DNA of 42,131 nucleotides from Plantago elongata. Lineage: Eukaryota; Streptophyta; Magnoliopsida; Lamiales; Plantaginaceae. Shown here one piece after another: positions 20,834-30,466 of this stretch; position 1 is the first letter of the stretch, and the number at the start of each line of letters is the position of its first letter. The notes beneath the pieces were generated by a model. The model saw only the letters and a list, made by a program, of their open reading frames with translations, made no database searches and was not told where the DNA came from. The DNA lies in the NCBI GenBank assembly GCA_036897095.1, contig JAYMSP010000752.1, positions 1-42,131 on the forward strand. Reading direction: 5' to 3'. The translations under genes and the position numbers were made by a program.

Positions 20834-21927
20834 GGGTGAATTACAAAAAAACTACCCCTTAAAAATTTGTCAATTTCACTTTAGCCCCTCGATCTCAAAC
20901 AATTACAGATAAACCCAAAAACCCATCTCCCATTGACCTGCCAGGGTCAGCTTTTCCTCACTCTACGTGGAATTTCCGTTTTGTATGAATAAAGAAAAGT
21001 GAAAAAAAATTTTAAAAAAAATTCTTCTTCTTCTTTCATGGAGATGGAGCTTCCATGGAAGATGGAAGCTCAAGCTTTCATACTCCAGGTCCAATACCTT
21101 GCTTCTCACCTGGATACTGCTTATGGTACCTCCGCCTCTGCAACACCAACGACGGCAAGCTCGCCTGGCCATTCTCTACGGCTTGCTCTTCGTTTTCGTC
21201 TGTGGAGCTGTTGTGTTCAAGTTCAGTTTCAGCTTCTGTTTCGTATTCAATAGTCTCTATTGTTTCCTGGTAAATCGAATTGGTACACTTGTGGTTAATT
21301 GGAATTCGTAGGTTGTGGAAATGGGGTTTTTAATTTGGTCTAGGTGAATGATTGAAGAGGTGTAATGGGGAATTTGAGGAAGAATTAGAGAGTTGGATTT
21401 GAGTGCAGTAGTAGAGAAGAAGAAGAAAGTTTTGGAGTAGTGGTATGGCCGTATGGAGTAGTAGCCGGTGGAGGGTGGACTGGTGGTGGCAGGCGGATCT
21501 CGCGGTGGTGGAAGAAAAAGGGTGCGGTGGCGGGTGAAGGTGGGGGGTGGTGGAAGAAATAAGGCCCGCGGTGGTGGGTGAAGGTAGAGGGTGGTGGCGG
21601 GTGGTGGTGACTGGAGCAGCAGGAGCTTTCATGAATGGAGCTTCCATGAGAAGAAAGAAAAAGGAAAAAGAAAAGAAAAAGGATTAAATCAAATAAAAAA
21701 AAAGTAAAAATGAAAATAGTGGATGACATTTTCGTTAATAACTCAAACTTATCCCTCCACATCAACACCATGTCATCACTTTCTCACCACTTCCATTGAC
21801 TTTTGAACGAATTTGTAATTTTCCAAATTGTTTAGTACAAATTGTCGAACGATTCTGTAATAGTTTGAGATCCAGGTACTAAAGTGAAAAGTGGCCAAAT
21901 TCAAGGGGTAGTATTTGTAATTTTCCC
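20834..21927. mobile_element. Non-autonomous Mutator-like element with 9-bp target duplication
   Basis: A 1,094-bp unit is flanked by a perfect 9-bp direct repeat AATAAAATA (20825-20833 and 21928-21936), the MULE hallmark. Its inverted ends are over 80 bp long: the left contains ACTACCCCTT, TTTCACTTTAG and GATCTCAAACAATTACAGA; the right, read inversely, contains ACTACCCCTT, TTTCACTTTAG and GATCTCAAACTATTACAGA. The interior has a second nested inverted pair around ATGGAGCTTCCATG (near 21048 and 21637) and a GGTGG-rich stretch (21440-21610). The open frames inside are low-complexity or lack domains, and no transposase is present. It could be a Pack-MULE carrying a host fragment, which I could not identify. 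Confidence 0.9.
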
Positions 21928-21936
21928 AATAAAATA

Positions 21937-22275
21937 TGTAGTATGTGGTTAAGAATGAGTTTGAGATTAAAAAAAGTACATACGGACTCTATAATATATG
22001 ATTTAAAATATGTTGTATTCTAATATTATTTTCATAAACGAAAAATTATATCACTTTGGTGGTAAGTTCAAAATGAAAAATTATTTTACGAATCCACATA
22101 ATATGTGGTTCAAAATCAATTGTATTCTAATATTATTTTTCACTCCTAGCGAACACAATACATAATCTGAAACAACAATCACCGACGGTGGGAGCACGCT
22201 TAAATAGCGTATCTCTATCTTTCACCGGTAAAAGTTGCCGGAACCACCCAAAGAAAGCACCAAAACGACGTCTCT
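21937..22275. other. Promoter/leader region of the CX9C gene
   Basis: The sequence is AT-rich without open frames. It contains an imperfect direct repeat: TGTGGTT near 21953 and 22102, each followed by a similar TTGTATTCTAATATTATTTT at 22013-22032 and 22119-22138. The last 100 bases become C-rich and are probably the 5'UTR. Confidence 0.4.
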
Positions 22276-22560
22276 ATGAGCGACCATCAACTGCCACCGC
22301 CATTTAAGAGGTGCGATCGTCTTTACCAAGCATTATCCGATTGTCATCGGCGAATCCCTGCCGGATTCTCTCGAGATACAGCCTGCAGCCATCTCAATCG
22401 ATCTCTCGCTGAATGCTTAGTCACCTTCTCCTGCCCCCAAGAATGCGACGCTGTTAAAGACCTCTGCTCCAGTGGCGGCACCGCCCTTAAACGCCGCCAG
22501 TGCCAACAAGCTCAGCTCGCTCTCTCCACCTGTCTCTCCCAACATCAAATCCAACCCTAG
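22276..22560 (+). CDS. Small CX9C-type (CHCH-like) protein, probably mitochondrial intermembrane space
   Basis: A single-exon frame encodes 94 aa, with ATG at 22276 and TAG at 22558-22560. Cysteines are at 13, 23, 37, 47, 53, 57, 64, 76 and 86. This gives three CX9C pairs: CDRLYQALSDC (13-23), CSHLNRSLAEC (37-47) and CQQAQLALSTC (76-86). Twin CX9C proteins are folded by the MIA40/ERV1 disulfide relay in the mitochondrial intermembrane space and often serve respiratory-chain assembly. There is no classical presequence, as expected for MIA40 substrates. The first two pairs match the twin CX9C layout; the third pair is extra. The sequence is much richer in GC than its flanks and its codon use looks coding. 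I do not recognise a named orthologue, so the location and role are inferred from the cysteine pattern. Confidence 0.78.
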   Translation: MSDHQLPPPFKRCDRLYQALSDCHRRIPAGFSRDTACSHLNRSLAECLVTFSCPQECDAVKDLCSSGGTALKRRQCQQAQLALSTCLSQHQIQP

Positions 22561-23013
22561 CTACCTATTTTAGGGATTTGTTTTTCATTTCTACATGTTT
22601 CTTGTAATCTGTAGATTCTCAATTTTGTATAATGTAATTTGACATTCGGAGATACGGTGGCAGTTGATATTAATCAAAACGATTTATATTGTAAGAAAAC
22701 GTATATGTTTTCTTCGTGAATGATAAAACATCTGTGTAACCACGTAAACGTTTTTATTAATAATATCGGCAACATGGTTATATCTCGAAATAAGTTATAT
22801 AGAAACCGTAATTCAGGAGAAAGGACAAAGGTAATAACAGCAGATCTTGCAAATTTCTTCACAAAAGGTTCCAGTACAGCAGAGTGTAAAACAAAAGGAA
22901 AAACTCAACTGAACATACTGGCTTCTTGCACACTTTTATTTTTTCTCAAAAACAAAGTTGAAAGATGGGAGAGTACGAAATATTTGAAGTTACTTCTGGC
23001 CTTATGTGGCGGC
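22561..23013. other. Convergent 3'UTR region
   Basis: This stretch lies between the stop codons of the CX9C gene (+) and the GS-HQR gene (-), so it should hold both 3'UTRs. The plus-strand open frame running through 22720-23211 is antisense to the GS-HQR last exon and has no domain. Confidence 0.5.
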
Positions 23014-24255
23014 CTACTTGGAGAACCTATTGCGGTCATGTGGAGCAGAGTAGTCGATATCTGGACCATGAGGGATTATCCCGAAAGGGTTGATAGACGG
23101 ATGGCTTCCATAGTAATGCTTCTTGATGTGTTGCATGTTCACTGTGTGACTTACTCCGGGGACTTGGTATATGTCTTTCGTGTAGTTGAACACGTTGGGA
23201 TACTCGCGTAGTAACTTCTTGTTGCATTTGAAATGAACTGCATACACCTCATCAAATCGTATAAGGGTGACAAACAGGCGAATATCTGCTTCAGTCAGAG
23301 TCTCCCCACATAAATATCGCTGCTTGCTCAGTATATCCTCGCATTTGTCTAGAGCTTCATATAGCTTCGTTACCGCCTGCAAAAACAGATAATTGCATCA
23401 GTTGTCTATATCAAACTGGGAAAGACGCAATAAGCCAAGAGAGGAAATTCTTCAAAGATTCACCTCATCGTAAGGTTCCTGCTTCTTGGCAAATCCACAT
23501 TTATAGACACCATTATTGATTGCATCATATACCCAACCATTTACTTCATTGATTTGAGCTTGCAAGCTAGGAGGGTAGAGGTCCACTGCAGCATTTTCTG
23601 CAATTTCGTTGAACTCTGTATTGAACATACGGATGATCTCTTCGCTCTCATTATTCACAATCGTTTTCAGCTTCTTATCCCAAAGAACCTACAAACAAGA
23701 GACAGAGTTATCACACTCAGAATATAACACAGCAGATGAAATACCTAATGGGGAAAACATCAGTATAAGCACTCACAGGGACGGTGTATTTGCCCGAGTA
23801 ATTTTCACTTGCAATTTCATATAACTCTCTTACGCTCTTTGCTCCATTTAACGGATCTTGTTCAGCTCCTGGCTCCTCTTCATTCGAAGCAGGAAAAACC
23901 CAACCCATGTGCTCATCAGTATCCTTCGTCCTTCCCCATATGGGTTTAACTGACTGACAGATGAACAGAATAGTAAAATTAAAGTCATGAGCTATACAAC
24001 AATTTTATCTGGAGAGCTTGAATATTAAGGTGCCTAACTCACAGTGAAACTGATTGCTTTATCGAGTCCTTTGATCTGGAGGTACGCAAGGCACCTGGAC
24101 GCCCAAGGGCAAGCGTATGACACATACAAATGGTACCTCCCAGCTTCTGCTGGGAACTGCGAATTGGGATCCCTCAAGATGGAATTACGAAAAGTCGAAG
24201 GAGTTCTCACAAACGCACCAGTGCCTGACATCTCATCCAGAGAAGATCGAGCCAT
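23014..24255 (-). CDS. Glutathionyl-hydroquinone reductase (xi-class GST, ECM4/YqjG family)
   Basis: The enzyme reduces glutathionyl-hydroquinones to hydroquinones, releasing GSSG with a second glutathione, using a catalytic cysteine. Four exons on the minus strand, 24255-24043, 23953-23777, 23688-23464 and 23376-23014, all in phase 0 with GT-AG introns, give 325 aa, normal for the family. The N-terminal thioredoxin-like domain has [20 protein letters not shown] with the catalytic CPWA cysteine near residue 50. Next come [37 protein letters not shown] and [12 protein letters not shown]. The helical C-terminal domain has [36 protein letters not shown] and [18 protein letters not shown]. The start [15 protein letters not shown] matches the cytosolic Arabidopsis forms (At5g44990/At5g45020); no transit peptide is evident. 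A leader intron probably ends at CATCAG just upstream, with its donor AAG/GTTAAG at 24713. Confidence 0.96.
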
Positions 24256-24850
24256 TCGAAAAACGTTCTGATGACCACAGTAGTTTCAGTAACTATTAAC
24301 AACACATTTTAACAACACATTACTTCAAGTTTACATACATACTACATGATTATGACAGCTCAAGGTGACATTTGACTTTATATATAAAATTTAATCATTC
24401 TAGCACAGCTCAACATTAGAACCTATCATCATTAAAATATACAGTTCTTGTTTCATATGATTCATAATCATACAGCTAAGATGAATCTAAAAGAACCCAA
24501 AATTTAAATTTTACTACTCGTTTGAATATTCAAGAATTAATCGAGCACGTAAAAATCGAAACTTTATACTAGAAGTGCATCCAATAAGTAACAGTCAGAG
24601 TGCAACTAACAGAGCTCATGCAAACAAAGATCAGTACTAGGCAAGAGAAACAACAGTTAAGATCAGAAAAAGAGACTGAAATTACTAGATGGAAAGAAAG
24701 TTGGATACTTAACCTTGATTGGAGCTTGGTGGGAGTTTGAGAGTCCCTGTTTCTTGATCCCAAATGAAGTGTATACAGTAGTAGCTGGTGTATGGAGTTT
24801 GAGAATTGAGAAGATCATAAACCTTCTCTTATAGCTCTGCTCAGGGTGTG
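24256..24850 (-). other. GS-HQR 5'UTR intron and promoter
   Basis: On the minus strand a donor (AATCAAG/GTTAAG, exon end at 24714) and an acceptor (CATCAG near 24272) enclose a probable 5'UTR intron of about 440 bp. The leader exon would lie at 24715 and upward. No other gene is present. Confidence 0.45.
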
Positions 24851-26287
24851 AACTTTGATGAAGTTGGTGCTAGTAATAATGATAGACTCTTGGATTTAAT
24901 ATAATCATATGAGGCTGCTTTCTGTTTTAAGTTTTTACTTCATATAATATAGGTTTTATAATAGTTATTTGGTGTGTATGATTTTAATATTACGTGATTG
25001 GTTTAAAATTATTTGTAGGATTAAGAGGTGGAGGTAGGACAATTGATGAGAATCTCACTCAATTCAAACTCCAACCAAACATGAATAAGGAAAAACTTAT
25101 GGGCCAGAAATTCCATCTTTAGTGCATTCTGGTCTATGCCATATTTGTCTTCTACATATTTAAAGATTGCCTTTAACTTTAGGATGCTTCTGAATGCAGA
25201 AACCATAATTATCATCTTTTTCTTTTTTATTGGTGAAGGTGGAGAATTATTTGAGAGAAAAAATATATAGACACAATAAGGCTTAACATTTATAGTGGAG
25301 TATTAAACTATAAATTCCCCTTTCTACTTTTATTCCTTTTGGCATTCATCATGCCTGTAACTGAGCAGTGGATTTCTTCTCATCTGCTCTTGGGTGATTG
25401 TTAACCTTCAAATTTTGGTCATAGGCGATGAACCAGTATTCAAAGGACTGGGTTCTATTTTGGAGTACTCCGCAACCCACCATCAAACTTCATACAAGTT
25501 GGTGTATAATTTTATACGAAAAATTAAAATAATAATACAAAATGAAGAAGATGGAAAATAGTGTACTTGTAGTGACAAAATATGTAATTTTTATATAAAG
25601 TTAAGATTGTTTATTATTTATTAATGATAGGGTAATTTTATTTTTCTAAATAATATATAAAATTTGATAGGACAGTTAAAATTAACAAATGTATGAAATT
25701 TGGCAGGACGGAGGAACACAATTTTACGCCAAAAATTCATTGCAACAGAATGTTTTGGGGGCGAACTGAATCGATCCCTAGAAACAGAATTTTGCAGCCG
25801 CCACAGTGAGTATTGCTACATTTTCATGTTCTAGTCGCATGGGCATTTAATTACATACTTGGCCATTTCATTTAAAAAGAATTATACCTAAGTACAAATT
25901 AAATATATAATATTTGATGGAGAACAGAGGTATACATGATATATCACAATTCCTACATGGCGGCAATTGACCAAATAACATATTTCCTCTGTGGCGGCTA
26001 TGACCAAATTATTGTACAGACTCTACTGACGACATTACTGAGCTCACCTCAAATTGTCTCTTTCAATGTTTCATCTTCATCTACTGTACAATTTCCATCA
26101 TGCTGATCTAGAGACGGATCGAGACACAGGAAGAAGCATTGCATATCTTTTGCTTACAACACTTCCCATTGAATTCCATCAAAATCCAGCCCTGTCAAAC
26201 AAAATTTTTGCCAAGCACAGCTTCAAGACAATTAGGACCAGTGATCAGTGAAGTAGATTGTCGAATCGAACAGATCCCATTGAACAA
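24851..26287. other. AT-rich intergenic region
   Basis: No recognisable gene is present. A minus-strand frame at 25021-25215 (64 aa) has a reasonable composition but no family match that I know. A possible Stowaway-like remnant lies at 25468-25714 (listed separately). Confidence 0.4.
25468..25714. mobile_element. Possible degraded Stowaway-like MITE
   Basis: The left end reads CTCCGCAACCCACCATCAAA. The right end read inversely begins CCTCCGTCCTGCCAAATTTC, and both continue into CTTCATAC or TTTCATAC. The interior is AT-rich and non-coding, as in Stowaway elements. The flanking TA dinucleotide is clear on the left only. Confidence 0.35.
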
Positions 26288-27493
26288 TTAGGAAGTGCTG
26301 AGATAGTGAGGTAGATGAGAAAAGGCTCTGCCATCTTGATGCATATCAGAAGCCTTTTGATACAAACCAAGCACTTGGAGATTTCCTGAAACGGAAAAAC
26401 TGGTTTTCATAAGCTGCTAGCATCCACAGATGCAATTATGAATCCTGAAACTGAAATACATATGCGCCGTCACTGCATTTTCCTATGGCTTAACTAAGTA
26501 CAACTAGATGGAGTAATAATGAATAATGGAATCACACCAAGTTAAATACAAAAACTTTCCAAGTTAAATGGCACCATATGTAAGTCTGAGGTTTTAAATA
26601 AAGGCTAAAGAAGCTGGACAAACTCATGTTAGCGGTCAACACTGAACACTTATGTACTTCTTCTGGACCAGATCAAGGTTACAAAAGTAGGGCTAATACT
26701 TGAGTATTACTCATACAATTTCAACATGTCGTGCAGTAAGGATCATCATCAACTTTCAGGATCTGATATTTTACCATTCTCATTTCAACATTTTATTGAG
26801 CTCTATTCTCATCTAACATCTACTATACAAACATAATAGCAGATGCAGTAGTTTGTCAATATTGTTACTGTCAGATGCTAAATTCATGTGAAATTAGTTA
26901 CAGCAAGACGAGAATAAAAAGAGCACTCACTGAAAGAATCAGAGATCAAGAGCATGGTCATGCCACATTGAGTTATGTACTTCGGATAGCCAAAGACGGC
27001 ATATATCTCATCTTTGAGTATCGCACCTGCAGAAGCAACAAAAACAACACAAGATTACATTTTTACAATTATAAGGTCTTAATATCACAGAGGGTATATA
27101 AAATTATGGTTATCTAAAACATAATTTATTACATATTTGGGACACTGGTGAAGCTACATATAGTCCTCAAATCTCTATTGAAGCTGCAAAGTATGATGGC
27201 ATACAAATCAAACTCCATTGAAAAGAGAAAATAAATTTGTTTCGTGAACATCTAAGAATAGAACTCAATATATGAAAAGCACAGTATACATGATTTCACA
27301 CACTTTCACCTACCACAAGGATGAATCTGCTTATCCAACACATTTGCAGGCACACGCACACGCACACACACACACACAAATATATATATAGATAGATAGA
27401 TAGAAGACTTCAGTTCTGGACTGAGAACAACTTGGGATGACACCAACTTTACCTTCGTGGTGGTGGAAGGCAGAATTCTCTAGCCAGAGATGA
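26288..27493 (-). other. Possible spliced exons downstream of the PPR gene, not recognised
   Basis: Three minus-strand blocks have good splice sites and stay in one frame when joined: about 27493-27453 (or extended to 27584), 27026-26931 and 26385-26288, ending with TAA. The peptide includes WLENSAFHHHEG, then KDEIYAVFGYPKYITQ, then LYQKASDMHQDGRAFSHLP. No start codon is found: extending the first block back to 27584 meets an in-frame TAG. They could be 3'UTR exons of the PPR gene, whose stop is at 27814, the end of a small unannotated gene, or chance. I recognise no domain. Confidence 0.3.
27351..27403. repeat. Compound microsatellite (CA)n-(TA)n-(GATA)n
   Basis: A run of CACACG/CACA units is followed directly by ATATATATA and then by GATAGATAGATAG. 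It is a three-part simple repeat likely to be length-polymorphic. Confidence 0.9.
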
Positions 27494-27813
27494 CTGTGTG
27501 TTGATAAAGACACAATGTGCCACTAAATCACTTCTGCATCGTTGTGCGGTTCATGAATGTCCTCATCTCGCGTAAAAGAGATTCCTGCATGAATTTTTAT
27601 AATGTAAGCTTCTTAAGTTCAGTAACAAGCTAACTGAAATTAGAGAACTTCTGAACTATAAAGATCATATATATGAGAGTAAATAATTTGCTTGGGACAT
27701 GAAAGTACTCTATATGTAGATGAAACTATTGGGGAACATGCTTGGAACTCTTAAAGGGATATCTAATTAATTGGTAATCACAACAATAAAACCAGATTAA
27801 TTGCAAGATCATT

Positions 27814-29886
27814 CTAACCATTAGCTTTTGATATCCTCTGAGAGATATCAGAAACAAGTGAATGATTGTTGCTGTCGTAACATGCAGTCTTGAATGCTGC
27901 AAGAGTTATATGGTCCAAAGTCTGGTTCACATCCAACAATTTACCAATAAATTCCACAGCCATGTCTACTTTCTTCTCACAACAAAGCTTTCTGATCAAG
28001 GTACTAACAGTGCGAATCCACTGCTTCTTCTCTAATCTATCTAAAAGATCCACTGCAATGGAAAGTTTGTCCTCCTTGCAAAACTCATAAGCTATTGTGC
28101 TCCGTGTAACTTCACAAGGGGAGATACTCCTATCAACCATTTCTTCATAAAGTAACCTAGCCTCATCCAACTTGGATTCCTTGCAAAGCCCACTTATTAA
28201 GGCACCATAAGCATAACTATCAGGCACACAGCCATCACCAAGCATCCTCTGGAAAACTTTCCTTGCCATGTCAATATTACTATCCCGACAGTAGCCACAA
28301 ATCATAGACGTATAAGTTTGTGTAGTAGGAACAAGGCCCATGTTCACAGCATCATCAAACAATTTCTCACATTCTCTCATCTTTCTTTGCCTTGTGAGTG
28401 CAAAGATTAAAGTTGTGTAAGTGTGGATATCAAGCTTGATACCTGACTTAATCATCTTACTAAGAAGGGCTAAAGCTTGCCGCAAATCACCCTGCCTGCA
28501 CCTCTCACGAATGAGAATGGTATAAGTTACTTCATCAGCCTCCACATCATCCTTGTAGCTTTTCTTAAGTAACTTATGAGCTTCCTTGAACTGTCCGTTC
28601 TTACATAAACAATCAACAATCGTGTTGTATGTGTAAATATTGGGGGTTATACCATCCTCATACATTGAGTCCATCAGCTCGTATGCACGGTCAATATCCC
28701 CAGCCTTACAATGGCCATCAATAAGAGTAGTATACGTCTGCAAGTTAGGAATCAATCCTTGTTCCCGCATCTTAACCAGCAGCATCTCTGCCCGTTTCAT
28801 CTTCCCCTCCATGCAGTATCCCCCAATCATGGCTGTATAAGTATGTACAGTGGGCTTGTAATTGTCACTCTTAACAAGTTTCAGAAAAAGTCTAAATGCC
28901 TTCTCAGTCCAACCTTTCTTACAAAGACCATTAATCAATGTGGTATGAGTATACACATTTGGCTTCAAACCCTTCGTAGCCATCTCCTCCAACAGCTGAA
29001 ACGCTTGCTTAACACTTCCCCTGTTGCTCACTCCATTAATCAAGCACGTATAATTGATCTCATTTGGTTCAAACCCCATCTCAACCATCTTGTTAAAGAT
29101 CAACCACACTCTATTCACCCAATCTTTCTCACAGTATAATTTGATAATCGAAGTACAAGTAACATTGTCTACAAGATAGCCTCTACTCAACATCCCACTC
29201 AACAACCTGTCCAATTCATAAACATTCCCGGCTCTACAATACACCATTACCATATACTTAAAACTATAAGAATCCGGGATCACCCCTTTCGCACACATAT
29301 CATCAAACACATTCTCGGCCATCTCAACAGAATGCAGATCCCTATTCAGCACAGACAACACAGCATTCAAAGTATGAGCAGTAAAAACCAAACCTTGGCT
29401 CCGCAATTCGAGCACCATGTCTACAGCTTCCTTAACCATGCCAATCTCAGCGAAATTATTCAACATACAACGCAGAACCTCATGGGTTCTCTCAAAGTTT
29501 CGATTTTTAATCAAACAGGTAGCTGAAACTATGTAAAACCTCATAAAGTACCTGTATTTGGGAAACTCCATGGCCCAGTGAAAGAAACTCAAGGCCACCA
29601 TGGAACCGGCATCATCGGCCAAATAAGCCACCACCGTGATGGCCTGCTCTGGGGTCAAGTAATCAGGGCCAATGGGTAAGTCCAGAACAGGCTTATGCCT
29701 TCTTGATTGGTTGTCGTATGAATCACAGACCCAAAAGCAGACTCTTCTGATGGGTGTAGGTAATGGTGAATCTTGGGGATTGATTGGGGCGAGGTCGCAA
29801 AAGGGTCTGACGCCATTTACAATTGGTATGAGTAATGCTTTCTGATAAAGGATTTTGCGGGGATGAAGCGATGCCAGGGACACCAT
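27814..29886 (-). CDS. P-class PPR protein (like Arabidopsis At4g19890)
   Basis: P-class PPR proteins bind organellar RNA and act in transcript end formation, stability, splicing or translation. A single exon encodes 690 aa, from ATG at 29886 to TAG at 27816-27814. The first 30-40 residues are basic and hydrophobic (MVSLASLHPRKILYQKALLI), fitting an organelle targeting peptide. About a dozen or more 35-residue PPR motifs run from roughly residue 135 to 660, for example NYTCLINGVSNRGSVKQAFQ, TTLINGLCKKGWTEKAFRLF, YTTLIDGHCKAGDIDRAYEL and YNTIVDCLCKNGQFKEAHKL. There are no E, DYW or SMR domains at the C-terminus, which ends near SQRISKANG. The sequence agrees closely with my memory of At4g19890, also intronless and about 700 aa. 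The organelle and RNA target cannot be told from the sequence. Confidence 0.96.
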   Translation of the reverse strand: MVSLASLHPRKILYQKALLIPIVNGVRPFCDLAPINPQDSPLPTPIRRVCFWVCDSYDNQSRRHKPVLDLPIGPDYLTPEQAITVVAYLADDAGSMVALSFFHWAMEFPKYRYFMRFYIVSATCLIKNRNFERTHEVLRCMLNNFAEIGMVKEAVDMVLELRSQGLVFTAHTLNAVLSVLNRDLHSVEMAENVFDDMCAKGVIPDSYSFKYMVMVYCRAGNVYELDRLLSGMLSRGYLVDNVTCTSIIKLYCEKDWVNRVWLIFNKMVEMGFEPNEINYTCLINGVSNRGSVKQAFQLLEEMATKGLKPNVYTHTTLINGLCKKGWTEKAFRLFLKLVKSDNYKPTVHTYTAMIGGYCMEGKMKRAEMLLVKMREQGLIPNLQTYTTLIDGHCKAGDIDRAYELMDSMYEDGITPNIYTYNTIVDCLCKNGQFKEAHKLLKKSYKDDVEADEVTYTILIRERCRQGDLRQALALLSKMIKSGIKLDIHTYTTLIFALTRQRKMRECEKLFDDAVNMGLVPTTQTYTSMICGYCRDSNIDMARKVFQRMLGDGCVPDSYAYGALISGLCKESKLDEARLLYEEMVDRSISPCEVTRSTIAYEFCKEDKLSIAVDLLDRLEKKQWIRTVSTLIRKLCCEKKVDMAVEFIGKLLDVNQTLDHITLAAFKTACYDSNNHSLVSDISQRISKANG

Positions 29887-30213
29887 AAAAGTGGTAAATT
29901 GTGAGCTTGAGGAGTTGCTGGGGAAGAGATCGTTGACGGGGGAGCCGGGAGGTGGATTAGGAGATCTGGAGATCCTTATAAGTCGACCCCCGAACTTACA
30001 AATTTAAAATTTTATCCAACTTTGAAATTAGAATCTGTCTTCTTAAAAATCATCATGATTTAGATATGGAATTTGACCCATGTACGAAACAAGTATAATT
30101 ATAGCCTAAACAAGATAATGGATTTATATTTCGAAGAATTTAGAATTTATTTTTAAACTTATATATATGTGTGCGCGCGCGCCACTTGTATTGTCTCTTT
30201 AGAGAATGATTAT
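29887..30213. other. PPR gene leader and promoter region
   Basis: The first 110 bases upstream of the PPR start are GA/CT-rich, probably 5'UTR. After that the DNA is AT-rich without genes. A TATATATATG-TGCGCGCGCGC simple-sequence run lies at 30160-30182. Confidence 0.45.
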
Positions 30214-30466
30214 GGGGCTGATTGGCATGCGACTTAAATGTCCCGATTTAAATGCTTGAATAATGATCGGAATTGTAGTGGGATTGTTAAAATTGTGTTT
30301 GATATAGAATTATTATTGGATAGGGTATTATAGGTTTGTTATATAGGTAGAGAAAAATGTTGTTACTATACAGTCATTTCAATCATCGGCATTTAAATGT
30401 TATAACAAACACAAAATATGCAAATAATATTCAAATAGGCATTTGGATGATACTCCTGTCAGCCCC
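30214..30466. mobile_element. MITE with GGGGCTG ends
   Basis: A 253-bp unit begins GGGGCTGATTGGCATG and ends so that the reverse strand begins GGGGCTGACAGGAGTATC; both arms continue with AAATG. The interior is AT-rich and non-coding. The ends resemble GGGGCTGTTTGG-type MITEs of plants. The target duplication is not clear (ATGATTAT on the left, ATTTAATT on the right), so the superfamily is undecided. Confidence 0.62.

Noticed and set aside
21003..21311. Open frames in three plus-strand phases inside the second MULE
   Set aside because: Overlapping frames without domains; sequence is low-complexity and part of a nested inverted repeat.
21330..21771. Proline/histidine-rich minus-strand frames
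   Set aside because: Produced by the GGTGG-rich repeat; composition bias, no start context, inside a transposon.
22720..23211. 163-aa plus-strand open frame
   Set aside because: Mostly antisense to the GS-HQR last exon and 3'UTR; no domain.
25021..25215. 64-aa minus-strand frame with fairly normal composition
   Set aside because: No recognised family, no splice partner found and AT-rich flanks; left as unsupported.
28711..29139. 142-aa plus-strand frame
   Set aside because: Antisense shadow of the PPR coding exon.
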